64,000 bases of DNA from Burkholderia seminalis DSM 23518 (GCF_902832885.1 NZ_CADFDK010000001.1:62001-126000); one strand, 5' to 3'. Positions 39,502 through 53,490 are shown, numbered from the stretch's first letter. The notes: a model not told the origin generated them from the sequence alone. Made by a program: numbers and translations.

Positions 39502-41199
39502 TCAGCCGGCCGCGTGCTCGACGATCAGCTGGACGCGCGTGACGCCGTTCCACGTGTCGGCAACGAGCCGGTACGCGACCAGCGCGCTCGCGGGCAGCGG
39601 CTCGGTGTGGTTGAACCAGATCGCGTTGAAGCGCTGGCGGCCGCGCGCGAGCTGCAGCTTCAGGTGCTTTTCCTTCACGAGCGACTGCGATACGACGTCG
39701 AATTCACCCGAGAAAAGCGGGGCCGGAAAGCCTTGCCCCCACACGGCCTCGTCGAGCAGGCCGACGAACTGCGGCGTGAAGTAGGCGTCCTCGAGCTCGC
39801 CGTCGGTCTCGATCACGCGGGCGAGCGCGTCGTCGGACAGCCATTCGCGCGCGACGGCCTCGAACGCGGCCGCGAAGCGCGGCACGTTCTCGGTGTCGAG
39901 CGTGAGGCCGGCCGCCATCGCGTGGCCGCCGAATGCGACGATCAGGTCGGGCTCGCGCTTCGACACGAGGTCGAGCGCGTCGCGCAGGTGGAAGCCGGCG
40001 ATCGACCGGCCCGAACCCTTGACCCGCTTGCCTTCTTCGTCGGCGTGCGCGAACGTGAACGACGGCCGGTGGAATTTTTCCTTGAGCCGGCCGGCGACGA
40101 TGCCGATCACGCCCTGGTGCCACTCGGGGTTGAACAGCGTGATCGTGCACGCGTCGGCCGGGTCGACGTCGGCGAGATCGGCGAGCGCCTGCTGCTGCAT
40201 GCCGGCCTCGATCTCGCGGCGCTCGCGGTTCATCACGTCGAGCTGCTGCGCGAGATCCCAGGCGCGGCCGATGTCGTCGGTGATCAGGCACTCGATGCCG
40301 AGCGACATGTCGGACAGCCGCCCGGCGGCGTTCAGGCGCGGGCCGAGGCCGAAGCCGAGGTCGAAGCCCGATGCGGTGCGCGCTTCGCGCGCGGCGGCGC
40401 GGAACAGCGCGGCGACGCCCGGCTGCATGCGGCCGTTGCGGATGCGTTGCAGCCCCTGCGCGACGAGCACGCGGTTGTTGCCGTCGAGCCGCACGACGTC
40501 GGCGACGGTGCCGAGCGCGACGAGGTCGAGCAGCCCGTCGAGGCGCGGTTCGGCTTCCTTGCTCGCGAACGCGCCGCGGCGGCGCAGCTCGGCGCGCAGC
40601 GCGAGCAGCACGTAGAACATCACGCCGACGCCGGCGAGGTGCTTGCTCGGGAACGCGCAGCCGGGCTGGTTCGGGTTGACGATCGCGCGGGCGGCGGGCA
40701 ACGCGTCGCCGGGCAGGTGGTGGTCGGTCACGAGCACGTCGATGCCGCGCGCGGCCGCGGCTTCGACGCCCGCGACGCTCGCGATCCCGTTGTCGACGGT
40801 GATCAGCAGGTCGGGCTTGCGCGCGGCCGCGAGTTCGACGATCTCGGGCGTGAGGCCGTAGCCGTATTCGAAGCGGTTCGGCACCAGGTAGTCGATCTGC
40901 GCGCCGAACATCCGCAGGCCGCGCACCGCGACCGCGCAGGCGGTCGCGCCGTCGCAGTCGTAGTCGGCGACGACGAGCAGGCGCCGCTTGTCGGCGATCG
41001 CGTCGGCGAGCAGCGACGCCGCATCGGCGCAGCCCTTCAGTTCGGTGGGCGGGACGAGGCGCGCCAGCGCGGTCTCGATGTCGGCGGGCGACTGCACGCC
41101 GCGCGACGCATACAGGCGCGCGAGCACGGGGTGCAGGCCGTGGCGCGCGAGCACTTCTGCGTCGGCGGGCGCGACGGGGCGGGTAACGATCCGGGTCAT
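39502..41199 (-). CDS. recJ: Single-stranded-DNA exonuclease RecJ
   Basis: 5'-3' ssDNA exonuclease of recombination and mismatch repair. 565 residues from ATG 41199 (MTRIVTRPV). DHH phosphoesterase motifs: VADYDCDGATA, the namesake VTDHHLPGD, ITVDNGIAS, and in the DHHA1 domain SGRSIAGFHLRD and GGHAMAAGLT. Length is typical for RecJ. Next upstream gene on the strand, 14 bases away, is a conserved unknown, so co-transcription is likely. Confidence 0.96.
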   Translation of the reverse strand: MTRIVTRPVAPADAEVLARHGLHPVLARLYASRGVQSPADIETALARLVPPTELKGCADAASLLADAIADKRRLLVVADYDCDGATACAVAVRGLRMFGAQIDYLVPNRFEYGYGLTPEIVELAAARKPDLLITVDNGIASVAGVEAAAARGIDVLVTDHHLPGDALPAARAIVNPNQPGCAFPSKHLAGVGVMFYVLLALRAELRRRGAFASKEAEPRLDGLLDLVALGTVADVVRLDGNNRVLVAQGLQRIRNGRMQPGVAALFRAAAREARTASGFDLGFGLGPRLNAAGRLSDMSLGIECLITDDIGRAWDLAQQLDVMNRERREIEAGMQQQALADLADVDPADACTITLFNPEWHQGVIGIVAGRLKEKFHRPSFTFAHADEEGKRVKGSGRSIAGFHLRDALDLVSKREPDLIVAFGGHAMAAGLTLDTENVPRFAAAFEAVAREWLSDDALARVIETDGELEDAYFTPQFVGLLDEAVWGQGFPAPLFSGEFDVVSQSLVKEKHLKLQLARGRQRFNAIWFNHTEPLPASALVAYRLVADTWNGVTRVQLIVEHAAG

Positions 41200-41213
41200 A
41201 CGCGGTGGGTGGG

Positions 41214-42290
41214 TTATTCGAACAGGGAGGCGAGGGCGCGGCGGCGCCAGAACTTGCGCAGGTCGCCGCGCGTCGCATGCAGCGTCACGGAACTCGTGTC
41301 GCCGCACAACGTGACATCGACGCTCGACAAGGCGCCGGTCTGCAGCGCGGCGAGGGCCGGCGCGAACCAGTCGCGCTCGAGCGCGGCGAGCCCGTCGTGC
41401 CAGCGCGCCCAGTCCTGTTCGATGAACGGGGTGGTCAGCGCCGGCAGCTCGACGAGCGTCGCGCCGTCGGCGGCGGGCAGCGCGCCGAACGTCGCGGGGG
41501 CGCTGCCGCCTTCGATTTGCGCGGCGCGCGCGAGGCCGAGCGCGGCGGGCGACGCCGACAGCACGCGCGCGAACGGCTTGCCGACCGGTTTCAGCGTGCC
41601 CTGCGCATGGAACCAGATCGAATTGACGGCCGGCAGCCCGCGCGCCTCACGGGCTTCGTTGACCGGGTGCTGGAACCACGCCATCTGCACTTCGTTCTGC
41701 AGCTTCATCCACATCCGCGAGCGTTCGCCGGTGTGGGCCTCGTGCGGCAGCCAGATCTCGATGTTGCGGCCGCTCGCGCGCAGCGGCGCGGCGCCGGCCA
41801 GCCGGGCGAGCTGGTCGCTCGACAGGTACCAGCGCGCCGGGTTCGGCGCGTCGAGCCGCACGCCGAGCTCCTCGATCAGCGGCCGCGCGACCGCGAGCAG
41901 CGCGGCCGCGTCGCCTTCGTCGAGCGCGAGGGCGGCCGGATCGACGAGCACCAGGTGATCGTGCGCGATTTCGACGTGAACGGGCTCGACGCACGCCCAC
42001 GCGTGCGCGCCGGGGTCGCCGCCGTCGGCCAGCAGCATGTAGGGCGCGAGCGGCGCCTCGTCCGCGGCGTTGCCCTGGGTCGCGCCGAACCGGCGGGCCA
42101 GCCAGCGCTCGTGCGGCAGCGTGCGCTGGAAGTCCTCGCCGGCCACGCGCTCGACGAGGCTGGCGCGGGCGAGCAACTTTTCGAGCGCGGGGCTGTCCAG
42201 CGTGTGCAGGGACGAGGCCGCATCGGCTGCCGACGGCAGTGCGAACGGAACGAGAAAATGGAGGCGTCGGTCGTGCATGATGGTGCGCAT
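41214..42290 (-). CDS. Conserved unknown, sometimes annotated as phosphoglycerate-mutase-like (COG4255 type)
   Basis: 358 residues from ATG 42290; ATG 42278 (MHDRRLHF) is an equally possible start, no Shine-Dalgarno decides. No catalytic motif of either phosphoglycerate mutase family (no RHG, no metal-rich DSGN) is visible, so that product name should not be trusted. Visible blocks: FLVPFALPS at the N-terminus, LAPYMLLADGGDPGAHAWACVEPVHVEIAHDHLVL (quoted only in part elsewhere), PARWYLSSDQL, EIWLPHEAHTGERSRMWMKL (a central His/Arg-rich stretch), AVNSIWFHAQG. Cytoplasmic, Trp-rich, no membrane helix. Linked to recJ and opposite to lolC, a pairing seen in related genera to my knowledge. Confidence 0.75.
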   Translation of the reverse strand: MRTIMHDRRLHFLVPFALPSAADAASSLHTLDSPALEKLLARASLVERVAGEDFQRTLPHERWLARRFGATQGNAADEAPLAPYMLLADGGDPGAHAWACVEPVHVEIAHDHLVLVDPAALALDEGDAAALLAVARPLIEELGVRLDAPNPARWYLSSDQLARLAGAAPLRASGRNIEIWLPHEAHTGERSRMWMKLQNEVQMAWFQHPVNEAREARGLPAVNSIWFHAQGTLKPVGKPFARVLSASPAALGLARAAQIEGGSAPATFGALPAADGATLVELPALTTPFIEQDWARWHDGLAALERDWFAPALAALQTGALSSVDVTLCGDTSSVTLHATRGDLRKFWRRRALASLFE

Positions 42291-42440
42291 TGTATGGCAA
42301 ACTGCGCGCGTGATCGGGCCGGCCGACGGCCCGTTTGCGTCCGGCGGCCGTTTTTCGACCGTGCCCGGACCGATGGCCGCCACCGGGCGGCGGTCCGGCC
42401 GCGGGGCGCCTCCCCGCCGTAACCAGCAGAAAGGATTCGC

Positions 42441-43686
42441 TTGAAACTTCCGTATGAATGGCAGATCGGCTGGCGCTACACGCGCGCCGGCAAACGCACG
42501 ACCGGCAACGGCTTCATTTCCTTCATCGCGCTCGTGTCGATGCTCGGGATCGCGCTCGGCGTCGCGGCGCTGATCGTCGTGCTGTCGGTGATGAACGGCT
42601 TCCAGAAGGAAGTGCGCGACCGCATGCTGTCGGTGCTCGCGCACGTCGAGGTGTTCTCGCCGACGGGCTCGATGCCCGACTGGCAACTGACCGCGCAGGA
42701 AGCGCGCCGCAATCCGTCGGTGATCGGCGCGGCGCCGTACGTCGACGCGCAGGCGCTGCTCACGCGCCAGGACGCGGTGAGCGGCGTGATGCTGCGCGGC
42801 GTCGAGCCGACGCTCGAGCCGCAGGTGTCCGACATCGGCAAGGACATGAAGGCCGGGCAGCTCGCCGCGCTCGTGCCGGGGCAGTTCGGGATCGTGCTCG
42901 GCGATGCGCTCGCCGGCAACCTCGGCGTGACGGTCGGCGACAAGGTCACGCTGGTCGCGCCCGAAGGCTCGATCACGCCGGCCGGCATGATGCCGCGGCT
43001 GAAGCAGTTCACGGTCGTCGGCGTGTTCGAATCGGGCCACTACGAATACGACAGCACGCTCGCGATGATCAACATCCGCGACGCCGAGGCGCTGTTCCGG
43101 ATGACCGCGCCGACCGGCGTGCGGCTGCGGCTGACGGACATGCAGAAGGCGCCGCAGGTCGCGGTCGAGCTGTCGCACACGCTGTCGGGCAGCCTGTACA
43201 TCCGCGACTGGACGCAGCAGAACAAGACCTGGTTCTCGGCCGTGCAGATCGAGAAGCGGATGATGTTCATCATCCTCACGCTGATCATCGCGGTGGCCGC
43301 GTTCAACCTCGTGTCGTCGCTCGTGATGACGGTGACCAACAAGCAGGCGGACATCGCGATCCTGCGCACGCTCGGCGCGCAGCCGGGGTCGATCATGAAG
43401 ATCTTCGTCGTGCAGGGCGTGACGATCGGCTTCGTCGGCACCGCATCCGGCGTCGCGCTCGGCTGCCTGATCGCGTGGAGCATCCCGTGGCTGATCCCGA
43501 TGATCGAGCACCTGTTCGGCGTGCAGTTCCTGCCGCCGTCGGTGTACTTCATCAGCGAGCTGCCGTCCGAACTCGTCGCGAGCGACGTGATCCGGATCGG
43601 GCTGATCGCGTTCGCGCTGTCGGCCGTCGCGACGCTGTATCCGAGCTGGCGCGGCGCGAAGGTGAAGCCGGCGGAGGCGCTCCGCT

Positions 43687-43694
<8 letters not shown>
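42441..43694 (+). CDS. lolC: Lipoprotein-releasing ABC transporter permease LolC/LolE
   Basis: Inner-membrane permease that extracts lipoproteins and hands them to LolA. 417 residues from TTG 42441, with AAAGGA upstream. Four membrane helices: about 25-45 ([20 protein letters not shown]), then a large periplasmic domain, then three at about 270-295, 315-345 and 375-400. The single permease with LolD suggests a homodimeric LolC2-type transporter in this organism, lacking a separate LolE, as reported for many betaproteobacteria. It overlaps lolD by 8 bases. Confidence 0.93.
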
Positions 43695-44445
<751 letters not shown>

Positions 44446-44512
44446 TACGCGATCGTCCTTGAGCCGATGCCGGGTGGGTCCCGGCGCGGCGCAAGGGCGC
44501 AGGACTGCCGCC

Positions 44513-45301
44513 ATGTGGATCGACACGCACTGCCATCTCGACGCCGCCGAGTTCGACGCCGACCGCGACGCGGTCGCGCATGCGGCGCGCGCGGCCGGCG
44601 TGTCGCGCATCGTGATCCCGAGCATCGGGCGCGACAACTTCACGACGGTACGCGAACTCGCGCAACGCACGCCGGGCGCCGTCTATGCGCTCGGCATCCA
44701 TCCGATGTATACGCCGCAGGCGCGCGACGAGGATCTCGACCGCCTGCGCATGGAGATCGAAGCGAGTCTCGACGATCCGCGCTTCGTCGCGATCGGCGAG
44801 ATCGGCCTCGACTACTTCGTGCCGGGGCTCGACGAAGACCGGCAGCAGTTCTTCTATCAGGGGCAGCTCAAGCTGGCACGCGAATTCGACCTGCCCGTGC
44901 TGTGCCACGTGCGCAAGTCGCAGGATCGCGTGCTCGCGGGGCTGCGCCGTTTCGGCGTGCGGCGCGGCATCGCGCATGCGTTCAACGGCAGTTTCCAGCA
45001 GGCCGACGCGTATCTCGCGCAAGGGCTGCATCTCGGCTTCGGCGGCAACGTGACGTTCTCGCGCGCGCTGCAGATCCGCCGGCTCGCCACGGAACTGCCG
45101 CTCGACGCGCTCGTCGTCGAGACCGACGCGCCCGACATCGCGCCCGAATGGGCGTACAAATCCCGCAATACGCCCGACCAGGTGCCGCGCATCGGTGACG
45201 TGCTCGCCGAACTGCGCGGGATCGATACCCGTTCACTCGGTCTATCCACAACGGCCAACGCGCTCGCCGCGCTGCCGCGACTCGCGCTTTCGTCCGCATA
45301 A
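44513..45301 (+). CDS. TatD family hydrolase (metal-dependent DNase)
   Basis: 262 residues from ATG 44513. TatD-family metal site: IDTHCHLD (about 3-9), GEIGLDY, CHVRKS, HAFNGS and ETDAPDI, all canonical. The family includes TatD and YcfH DNases with 3'-5' exonuclease activity. Lies between lolD and comEC, 56 bases before comEC. In E. coli ycfH is likewise near lolCDE, which supports the YcfH subtype. Confidence 0.93.
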   Translation: MWIDTHCHLDAAEFDADRDAVAHAARAAGVSRIVIPSIGRDNFTTVRELAQRTPGAVYALGIHPMYTPQARDEDLDRLRMEIEASLDDPRFVAIGEIGLDYFVPGLDEDRQQFFYQGQLKLAREFDLPVLCHVRKSQDRVLAGLRRFGVRRGIAHAFNGSFQQADAYLAQGLHLGFGGNVTFSRALQIRRLATELPLDALVVETDAPDIAPEWAYKSRNTPDQVPRIGDVLAELRGIDTRSLGLSTTANALAALPRLALSSA

Positions 45302-45358
45302 TCGTTGCCGGAAGGCGCCGCATTCGTCAGCGCGGCGCCAGGTCGACGAGGAGGCGCG

Positions 45359-47842
45359 ATGCGCGTGGGGTGGATCGCGTTCGCGCTCGGCGTCGTCGTG
45401 CTGCAGCGGCAGGCGGCGTTGCCGGGTGCGATCGCATGGATGGCCGGTGCGGCCGTGCTCGCCGGATGCGCGGCGCTGGGTGCGTGGTGCATGCGTCGCC
45501 GGCGCACGCGCGCGACGGCCGCGCTCGGATGGATGCTGTGCACGCTCGCGGCCTGCGTCGCGGGATTCGGCTACGCGGCCGTGCGCGCCGAATGGCGGTT
45601 GAGCGACAGCTTGCCGGCGGAATGGGAAGGGCGCGACATCGTCGTCACCGGCGTGATCAGGGGGCTGCCCGTCGTCGACGAGAGCGGTGCGCGGCTGCTG
45701 TTCGCGGTCGAGTCGAACGATGCCGGGCTGGCCCGTTTCCCGCCGCTGATCCGGCTGTCGTGGCGCGCGTATGGCGCGCCCGCGGCACGTGACGCGCTGC
45801 CCGACCTGCGGGCCGCCCAGCGCTGGCGTTTCGTCGTGCGCCTGAAGCGTCCGCATGCCGAGGCCAATCCCGGCGTGCGCGACAGCGAGGCGGCGTGGCT
45901 CGCCGCGGGGATTCGCGCGATCGGCTATGTCAGCGCGCCGCACCGGGCGGCATTGCTCGATGCGCGCGCAACGGGATGGCGCGCGTCGATCGACCGGGTA
46001 CGCGACTGGCTGCGGACACGCATCGGGGAGACGCTTGGTGTCGATGCGGCGCATCGCGGCATCGTTGCCGCACTGGCGATCGGCGACCAGTCGGCCATCG
46101 GCGACGACGACTGGCGTGTCCTGCGCAACACGGGCACGAGCCACCTGGTCGCGATTTCCGGATTGCATGTCGGGCTGGTCGGCGCGATCGCGGGTGGGCT
46201 CGTGTCGATGGTCTGGCGCCGCGTGCGCTGGCGCGCGCGGGCCGCGACGCTCGTATTGCCGGCGCCGTACGCGGCCGCGCTCGCCGCGCTGGTGGCCGCG
46301 GCCGGCTATGCGGCGCTGGCCGGCTTCAACGTGCCGGCGCAGCGTGCGTGGTGGATGATCGCGGGCGGAGGCGTCGCGTATCTGGCCGGACGCAGCGTGC
46401 CGACATCCGCGGTGCTGGGCGCGGCACTCGGCGGCGTGCTGCTCGCCGATCCGTGGGCCGTGCTGTCGGCCGGGTTCTGGCTGTCGTTCGGCGCGGTCGC
46501 CGTGATCCTGCTGGCCGTCGCCGGCTGGCGCGCCGTGCGCGTGGCCGACGCGGAGGGCGACGAGGGCAGCGGCGGCGCGAGTCCGTCGAGCCGGTTGCTT
46601 GCCTGGGGCCGGCGCGCCGGCCGCCGCGTCGCCGAGGCCGCGCGCGTGCAATACGCGGTGACGATCGGTCTCGCGCCGCTCACCGCCGCGTGGTTCGCGC
46701 AGGTTTCGCTGTCGGGGCCGCTCGGCAATGCATTCGCGATTCCGTGGGTCAGCTCGGTCGTGACGCCGGTCGTGCTGGCCGGCATCGCGTTGCCCGCGCC
46801 GTTCGATGCTTACGCGTTCCGGCTCGCGCATGCGGCGCTCGAACCGATGATGACGCTGCTCGGGCGCCTCGCCGACTGGCCGGCCGGCGTGCTCTGGCTG
46901 CGCATGCCCGACTGGCCGGTGCTGGCGCTCGCCTGCGTGGGCGTCGCCTGGGCGCTGATGCCGCGCGGCTGGCCGTTGCGCTGGGCGGCGCCGCTCACGT
47001 GGCTGCCGCTCGTTGCGCCGGCGCCCGATGCGCCGCCGCCTGGCGGTTTCCGGATGACCGTGCTCGATGTCGGGCAGGGGGCGTCGGTGCTGGTCGAAAC
47101 CGCGCGGCGGACCTTGCTGTTCGATGCCGGCCCGGGGCCTGAGTCGACGCACGCCGGCACGCGGATCGTCGCGCCGGCGTTGCGGGCGCGCAGCATCGCG
47201 GCAATCGATTCGCTCGTGCTCAGTCATGCGGATGACGACCATGCGGGCGGTGCGCCGGCCGTCTATGCGGCGGCCGACGTGCGCCAGTTGCTGGCCGGCA
47301 TTCCGCCGACGAACCGGCTGTGGCGCGACGCCGAGGCCGCCGGCGTCGCCGACCGGCTGCCGTGCGCGGCCGGGCAGCGCTGGACCTGGGACGGCGTCGT
47401 CTTCACGATCCTGTGGCCGCGCGGCGGCCCGGGCGCGGGCTCGTCGAACGGGCAGTCGTGCGTGCTGCGCGTCGACGCGGGCGGCACGTCCGCGCTGTTG
47501 ACGGGCGACATCGACGCCCGCGGCGAACGCGAGCTCGTGAACGCGACGCCGGACGCGCTGGCCGCGCAGATCCTGGTCGTGCCGCATCACGGCAGCCGCA
47601 CGTCGTCGGTCGAGCCTTTCCTCGATTCGGTCGGGCCGCGCGTCGCGGTATTTCCTGTAGGCTATCGCAATCGTTTCGGGCATCCGCACCGGACCGTCCT
47701 CGCGCGCTACGAGGCGCGCGGGATACCGCTGCCGCGCACCGATCGCGACGGTGCCGTGCGGTTCGACGTCGCGCCGGCCGGCGGCGGGTTCGCATTTGCG
47801 CGTTATCGCGACGAGCGGCGCCGGTACTGGATGGAGCGGTGA
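45359..47842 (+). CDS. comEC: ComEC/Rec2 family DNA-uptake channel protein
   Basis: Predicted inner-membrane channel for transforming DNA. 827 residues from ATG 45359, with GAGGAG upstream. N-terminal membrane segments and a DUF4131-like region (about 1-200), a multi-helix competence domain (about 230-560, including TSHLVAISGLHVGL), and a C-terminal metallo-beta-lactamase-like domain (about 570-820; LSHADDDHAGGAP, VVPHHGSRTSS). A complete gene; no other competence gene is in the window. The TTG 54 bases upstream is less likely. Confidence 0.92.
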   Translation: MRVGWIAFALGVVVLQRQAALPGAIAWMAGAAVLAGCAALGAWCMRRRRTRATAALGWMLCTLAACVAGFGYAAVRAEWRLSDSLPAEWEGRDIVVTGVIRGLPVVDESGARLLFAVESNDAGLARFPPLIRLSWRAYGAPAARDALPDLRAAQRWRFVVRLKRPHAEANPGVRDSEAAWLAAGIRAIGYVSAPHRAALLDARATGWRASIDRVRDWLRTRIGETLGVDAAHRGIVAALAIGDQSAIGDDDWRVLRNTGTSHLVAISGLHVGLVGAIAGGLVSMVWRRVRWRARAATLVLPAPYAAALAALVAAAGYAALAGFNVPAQRAWWMIAGGGVAYLAGRSVPTSAVLGAALGGVLLADPWAVLSAGFWLSFGAVAVILLAVAGWRAVRVADAEGDEGSGGASPSSRLLAWGRRAGRRVAEAARVQYAVTIGLAPLTAAWFAQVSLSGPLGNAFAIPWVSSVVTPVVLAGIALPAPFDAYAFRLAHAALEPMMTLLGRLADWPAGVLWLRMPDWPVLALACVGVAWALMPRGWPLRWAAPLTWLPLVAPAPDAPPPGGFRMTVLDVGQGASVLVETARRTLLFDAGPGPESTHAGTRIVAPALRARSIAAIDSLVLSHADDDHAGGAPAVYAAADVRQLLAGIPPTNRLWRDAEAAGVADRLPCAAGQRWTWDGVVFTILWPRGGPGAGSSNGQSCVLRVDAGGTSALLTGDIDARGERELVNATPDALAAQILVVPHHGSRTSSVEPFLDSVGPRVAVFPVGYRNRFGHPHRTVLARYEARGIPLPRTDRDGAVRFDVAPAGGGFAFARYRDERRRYWMER

Positions 47843-47968
47843 CGGCGGGCGGGACGGAAAGCGCGGCTGCGCGCATCGTGCCGGCGCGCGGGCCCGACAG
47901 AACGCAAAGCATGGAGCCGGAGCACGTGCCGAAGCACTCACTCCGGTCGACACAGGAGACATCGGCGT

Positions 47969-48814
47969 TTGAAGGACATCCTCCACTTCTCGCATGCGAA
48001 CGGCTTCCCGGCGTCCACGTACCGGACGATCTTCGCCGAACTGGCCGACGACTACGAGCTGCGCTACATCGAGCGGATCGGCCATGACCGCCGCTATCCG
48101 GTGACGCGCGACTGGCCGCATCTCGTCGAGCAGCTGCTCGACGACATCGGCAGCCGCTACGAGCGCCCGGTATGGCTCGTCGGCCATTCGCTCGGCGGCT
48201 ACCTGTCGCTGATGGCCGCGCTGAAGAAGCCGCAATGGGTGCGCGGCGTCGTGATGATCGACTCGCCGATCATCGCCGGATGGCGTGCCGGCGCGTTGCG
48301 GGCGAGCCAGTGGGCGGGGCTCGACGAGCGGTTGTCGCCGGCCGCCGCGACGCGCAACCGGCGCACGCGCTGGGTGAGCCGCGACGAAGTCTGGCGGCAC
48401 TTCCGCGAGAAGCCGGCGTTCGCGCGCTGGGACGAACGGATGCTGGCCGACTACATCGATTACGGGATTCCGCAGGCTGGCGCCGACGGCGAGCGGGCGC
48501 TCGCGTTCGACCGGCAGGTCGAATACCTGATCTACCGGACGTTGCCGCACACGCTCGGCCCGCGGCTCGCGCACGGCGCGCCGGTGCCGCTCGGTTTCCT
48601 CGCCGGCACGCGTTCGCGCGAGGTGCGGCAGGTCGGGCTCGATGCGACGCGGCGGGCGGCGCGCGGCCGCGTCGAGTGGCTGGAAGGCAGCCACCTGTTC
48701 CCGATGGAGCGGCCGCTCGAGACCGCCCGCGCATTGCAGCGGATGCTGAATTCGCTGCGGGCGGAAGAGGCCGGGGCGGCGCACGGCGGCGCACCGCTCG
48801 CGAGGCGCGCCTGA
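47969..48814 (+). CDS. Alpha/beta hydrolase
   Basis: 281 residues from TTG 47969, with AGGAGA ten bases upstream; no later ATG keeps the conserved N-terminus FSHANGFPASTYRTIF. Nucleophile elbow GHSLGG at about residue 72-77 and the oxyanion-hole region HANGFPAST. The C-terminal His is in LEGSHLFPMERP. Family substrates are diverse, and nothing in the neighbours (comEC, pyrG) points to one. Cytoplasmic, 126 bases after comEC. Confidence 0.87.
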   Translation: MKDILHFSHANGFPASTYRTIFAELADDYELRYIERIGHDRRYPVTRDWPHLVEQLLDDIGSRYERPVWLVGHSLGGYLSLMAALKKPQWVRGVVMIDSPIIAGWRAGALRASQWAGLDERLSPAAATRNRRTRWVSRDEVWRHFREKPAFARWDERMLADYIDYGIPQAGADGERALAFDRQVEYLIYRTLPHTLGPRLAHGAPVPLGFLAGTRSREVRQVGLDATRRAARGRVEWLEGSHLFPMERPLETARALQRMLNSLRAEEAGAAHGGAPLARRA

Positions 48815-48944
48815 CGCGTCGTCCGGCGAGGCCCGTCATGGGCTGCGGCGAGCCGGCCGCGTTGCCCGGCCGGCCGGTTTTCCGCGGCGTGTACCGCTGG
48901 CGCGGGCCGGCGCGAAAGGGCGCGATCACCACGGCAATTGCTGA

Positions 48945-50648
<1,704 letters not shown>

Positions 50649-50651
50649 AGC

Positions 50652-51506
50652 ATGAAGCTGTGCGATTTCGAGGTCGGTCTCGACAAGCCTTTCTTCCTGA
50701 TCGCGGGTACCTGCGTCGTCGAATCGGAGCAAATGACGATCGACACGGCGGGCCGCCTGAAGGAGATCTGCGAGAAGCTGAACGTTCCGTTCATCTACAA
50801 GTCGTCCTACGACAAGGCGAACCGCAGCTCGGGCAAGTCGTTCCGCGGCCTCGGAATGGACGAAGGCCTGCGGATCCTCGCCGAGGTGAAGCGCCAGCTC
50901 GGCCTGCCGGTGCTGACCGACGTGCACGCGATCGACGAGATCGAGCAGGTCGCGTCGGTCGTCGACGTGCTGCAGACGCCGGCGTTCCTGTGCCGCCAGA
51001 CCGACTTCATCCACGCATGCGCGCGCTCGGGCAAGCCCGTGAACATCAAGAAGGGCCAGTTCCTCGCGCCGCATGACATGAAGAACGTGATCGACAAGGC
51101 GCGCGACGCGGCACGCGAAGCGGGGCTGTCGGAAGACCGCTTCATGGCGTGCGAGCGCGGCGTCTCGTTCGGCTACAACAATCTCGTGTCGGACATGCGC
51201 TCGCTCGCGATCATGCGCGAGACGCACGCGCCGGTCGTGTTCGATGCGACCCACTCGGTGCAGTTGCCGGGCGGGCAGGGTACGAGCTCGGGCGGCCAGC
51301 GCGAATTCGTGCCGGTGCTCGCGCGTGCGGCGGTCGCGACGGGTGTCGCCGGCCTCTTCATGGAAACGCACCCGAATCCGGCGGAAGCGAAGTCGGACGG
51401 CCCGAACGCGGTGCCGCTGAACCGGATGGGCGCGTTGCTGGAGACGCTCGTTACGCTCGACCAGGCGGTGAAGCGCAATCCGTTCCTGGAAAACGATTTC
51501 AATTAA
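50652..51506 (+). CDS. kdsA: 3-deoxy-8-phosphooctulonate synthase (KDO-8-P synthase)
   Basis: First committed step of KDO synthesis for the lipopolysaccharide core. 284 residues, GGAG upstream. Motifs: [28 protein letters not shown]-like [28 protein letters not shown] and [12 protein letters not shown]. Non-metal versus metal subtype was not distinguished. Begins three bases after pyrG. Confidence 0.96.
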   Translation: MKLCDFEVGLDKPFFLIAGTCVVESEQMTIDTAGRLKEICEKLNVPFIYKSSYDKANRSSGKSFRGLGMDEGLRILAEVKRQLGLPVLTDVHAIDEIEQVASVVDVLQTPAFLCRQTDFIHACARSGKPVNIKKGQFLAPHDMKNVIDKARDAAREAGLSEDRFMACERGVSFGYNNLVSDMRSLAIMRETHAPVVFDATHSVQLPGGQGTSSGGQREFVPVLARAAVATGVAGLFMETHPNPAEAKSDGPNAVPLNRMGALLETLVTLDQAVKRNPFLENDFN

Positions 51507-51521
51507 AGATCGAATGAACCT

Positions 51522-51576
51522 TGCGACGGCTTCGCGCGTCTGTAGCGAAAGCGGTTTCGGCGCGCGCGCCGTCGCA
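51522..51576 (+). repeat. Inverted repeat in the kdsA-eno gap
   Basis: TGCGACGGC (51522-51530) pairs with GCCGTCGCA (51568-51576), and inner CGCGCG stretches extend the fold imperfectly. It occupies most of the 106-base gap. No T tract; may be a 5' leader structure of eno or an attenuation fold. Confidence 0.45.
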
Positions 51577-51582
51577 GTTTGA

Positions 51583-52896
<1,314 letters not shown>

Positions 52897-52924
52897 CGCG
52901 CTACTATCGGGTTCGTCATATCGA

Positions 52925-52959
52925 CGCCGCTCTGTGCTCGTGCGCGGAGCGGCGCTTCT
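52925..52959 (+). terminator. Possible leaky terminator after eno
   Basis: An 8-bp stem CGCCGCTC/GAGCGGCG (52925-52932 with 52947-52954) with a 14-nt loop, then CTTCTTATAT. The broken T tract suggests partial termination before ftsB, which starts 19 bases later. Confidence 0.45.
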
Positions 52960-52977
52960 TATATCTGCGTCTCTTAC

Positions 52978-53403
52978 ATGCGGCTTGTCACTGTCGTCCT
53001 GATTGCCTTGCTGGCGCTCATTCAGTACCCCCTATGGTGGGGACACGGCGGCTGGCTGCGGGTGCATGAATTGCGTCAGCAGCTCGACGACCAGCTCCAG
53101 AAGAATGCGGACGAGAAGCTGCGCAACGAGCGCACGGCCGGCGAAGTGCAGGATCTGCAGAGCGGCACCGCGGCCATCGAGGAGCGTGCGCGCTACGAGA
53201 TGGGCATGGTGAAGGACGGCGAGGTATTCGTGCAGTTCGTGTCGCCCAATGCGCCTGCGGGGCCGCTGAACAACACGCCGTCGAACACGTCGACGCGCGG
53301 TACCGTCTCCGCGGCGCCGGTGCGTGTCGTGCCGAATCCGCAGTCGATCGCGAAGCCGTCGCGGCACCATGGCGGCGACAAGGGCAAGTCAGCGCATCAC
53401 TGA
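52978..53403 (+). CDS. ftsB: Cell division protein FtsB
   Basis: Bitopic divisome protein of the FtsQBL complex. 141 residues. One N-terminal membrane helix (about 2-20, [19 protein letters not shown]), then a coiled coil ([20 protein letters not shown]) and the conserved [21 protein letters not shown]. coli FtsB has 103; the additional roughly 40-residue tail here is Pro/Ser/Thr-rich and basic. Location beside eno is typical. Followed by a terminator. Confidence 0.93.
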   Translation: MRLVTVVLIALLALIQYPLWWGHGGWLRVHELRQQLDDQLQKNADEKLRNERTAGEVQDLQSGTAAIEERARYEMGMVKDGEVFVQFVSPNAPAGPLNNTPSNTSTRGTVSAAPVRVVPNPQSIAKPSRHHGGDKGKSAHH

Positions 53404-53426
53404 TCGCGATACGGTCGAATCCATTG

Positions 53427-53456
53427 AAAAAGCGCGGGAAATACCGCGCTTTTTTA
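53427..53456. terminator. Bidirectional terminator between ftsB and the lipoprotein gene
   Basis: An 11-bp stem counting the A/T ends (53427-53437 with 53444-53454) and 6-nt loop, with A and T tracts on both sides, so it can stop transcripts from either direction. Confidence 0.88.
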
Positions 53457-53490
53457 TTTCCTGCCAGGCATCAATCGATCGATTGACGGC

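Noticed and set aside
45242-48784. A 1180-codon open frame on the minus strand opposite comEC and the hydrolase
   Set aside because: It is Arg/Pro/Ala-rich and has no family motifs, while the plus strand holds recognisable genes with domains in order. Long antisense frames are expected in GC-rich DNA.
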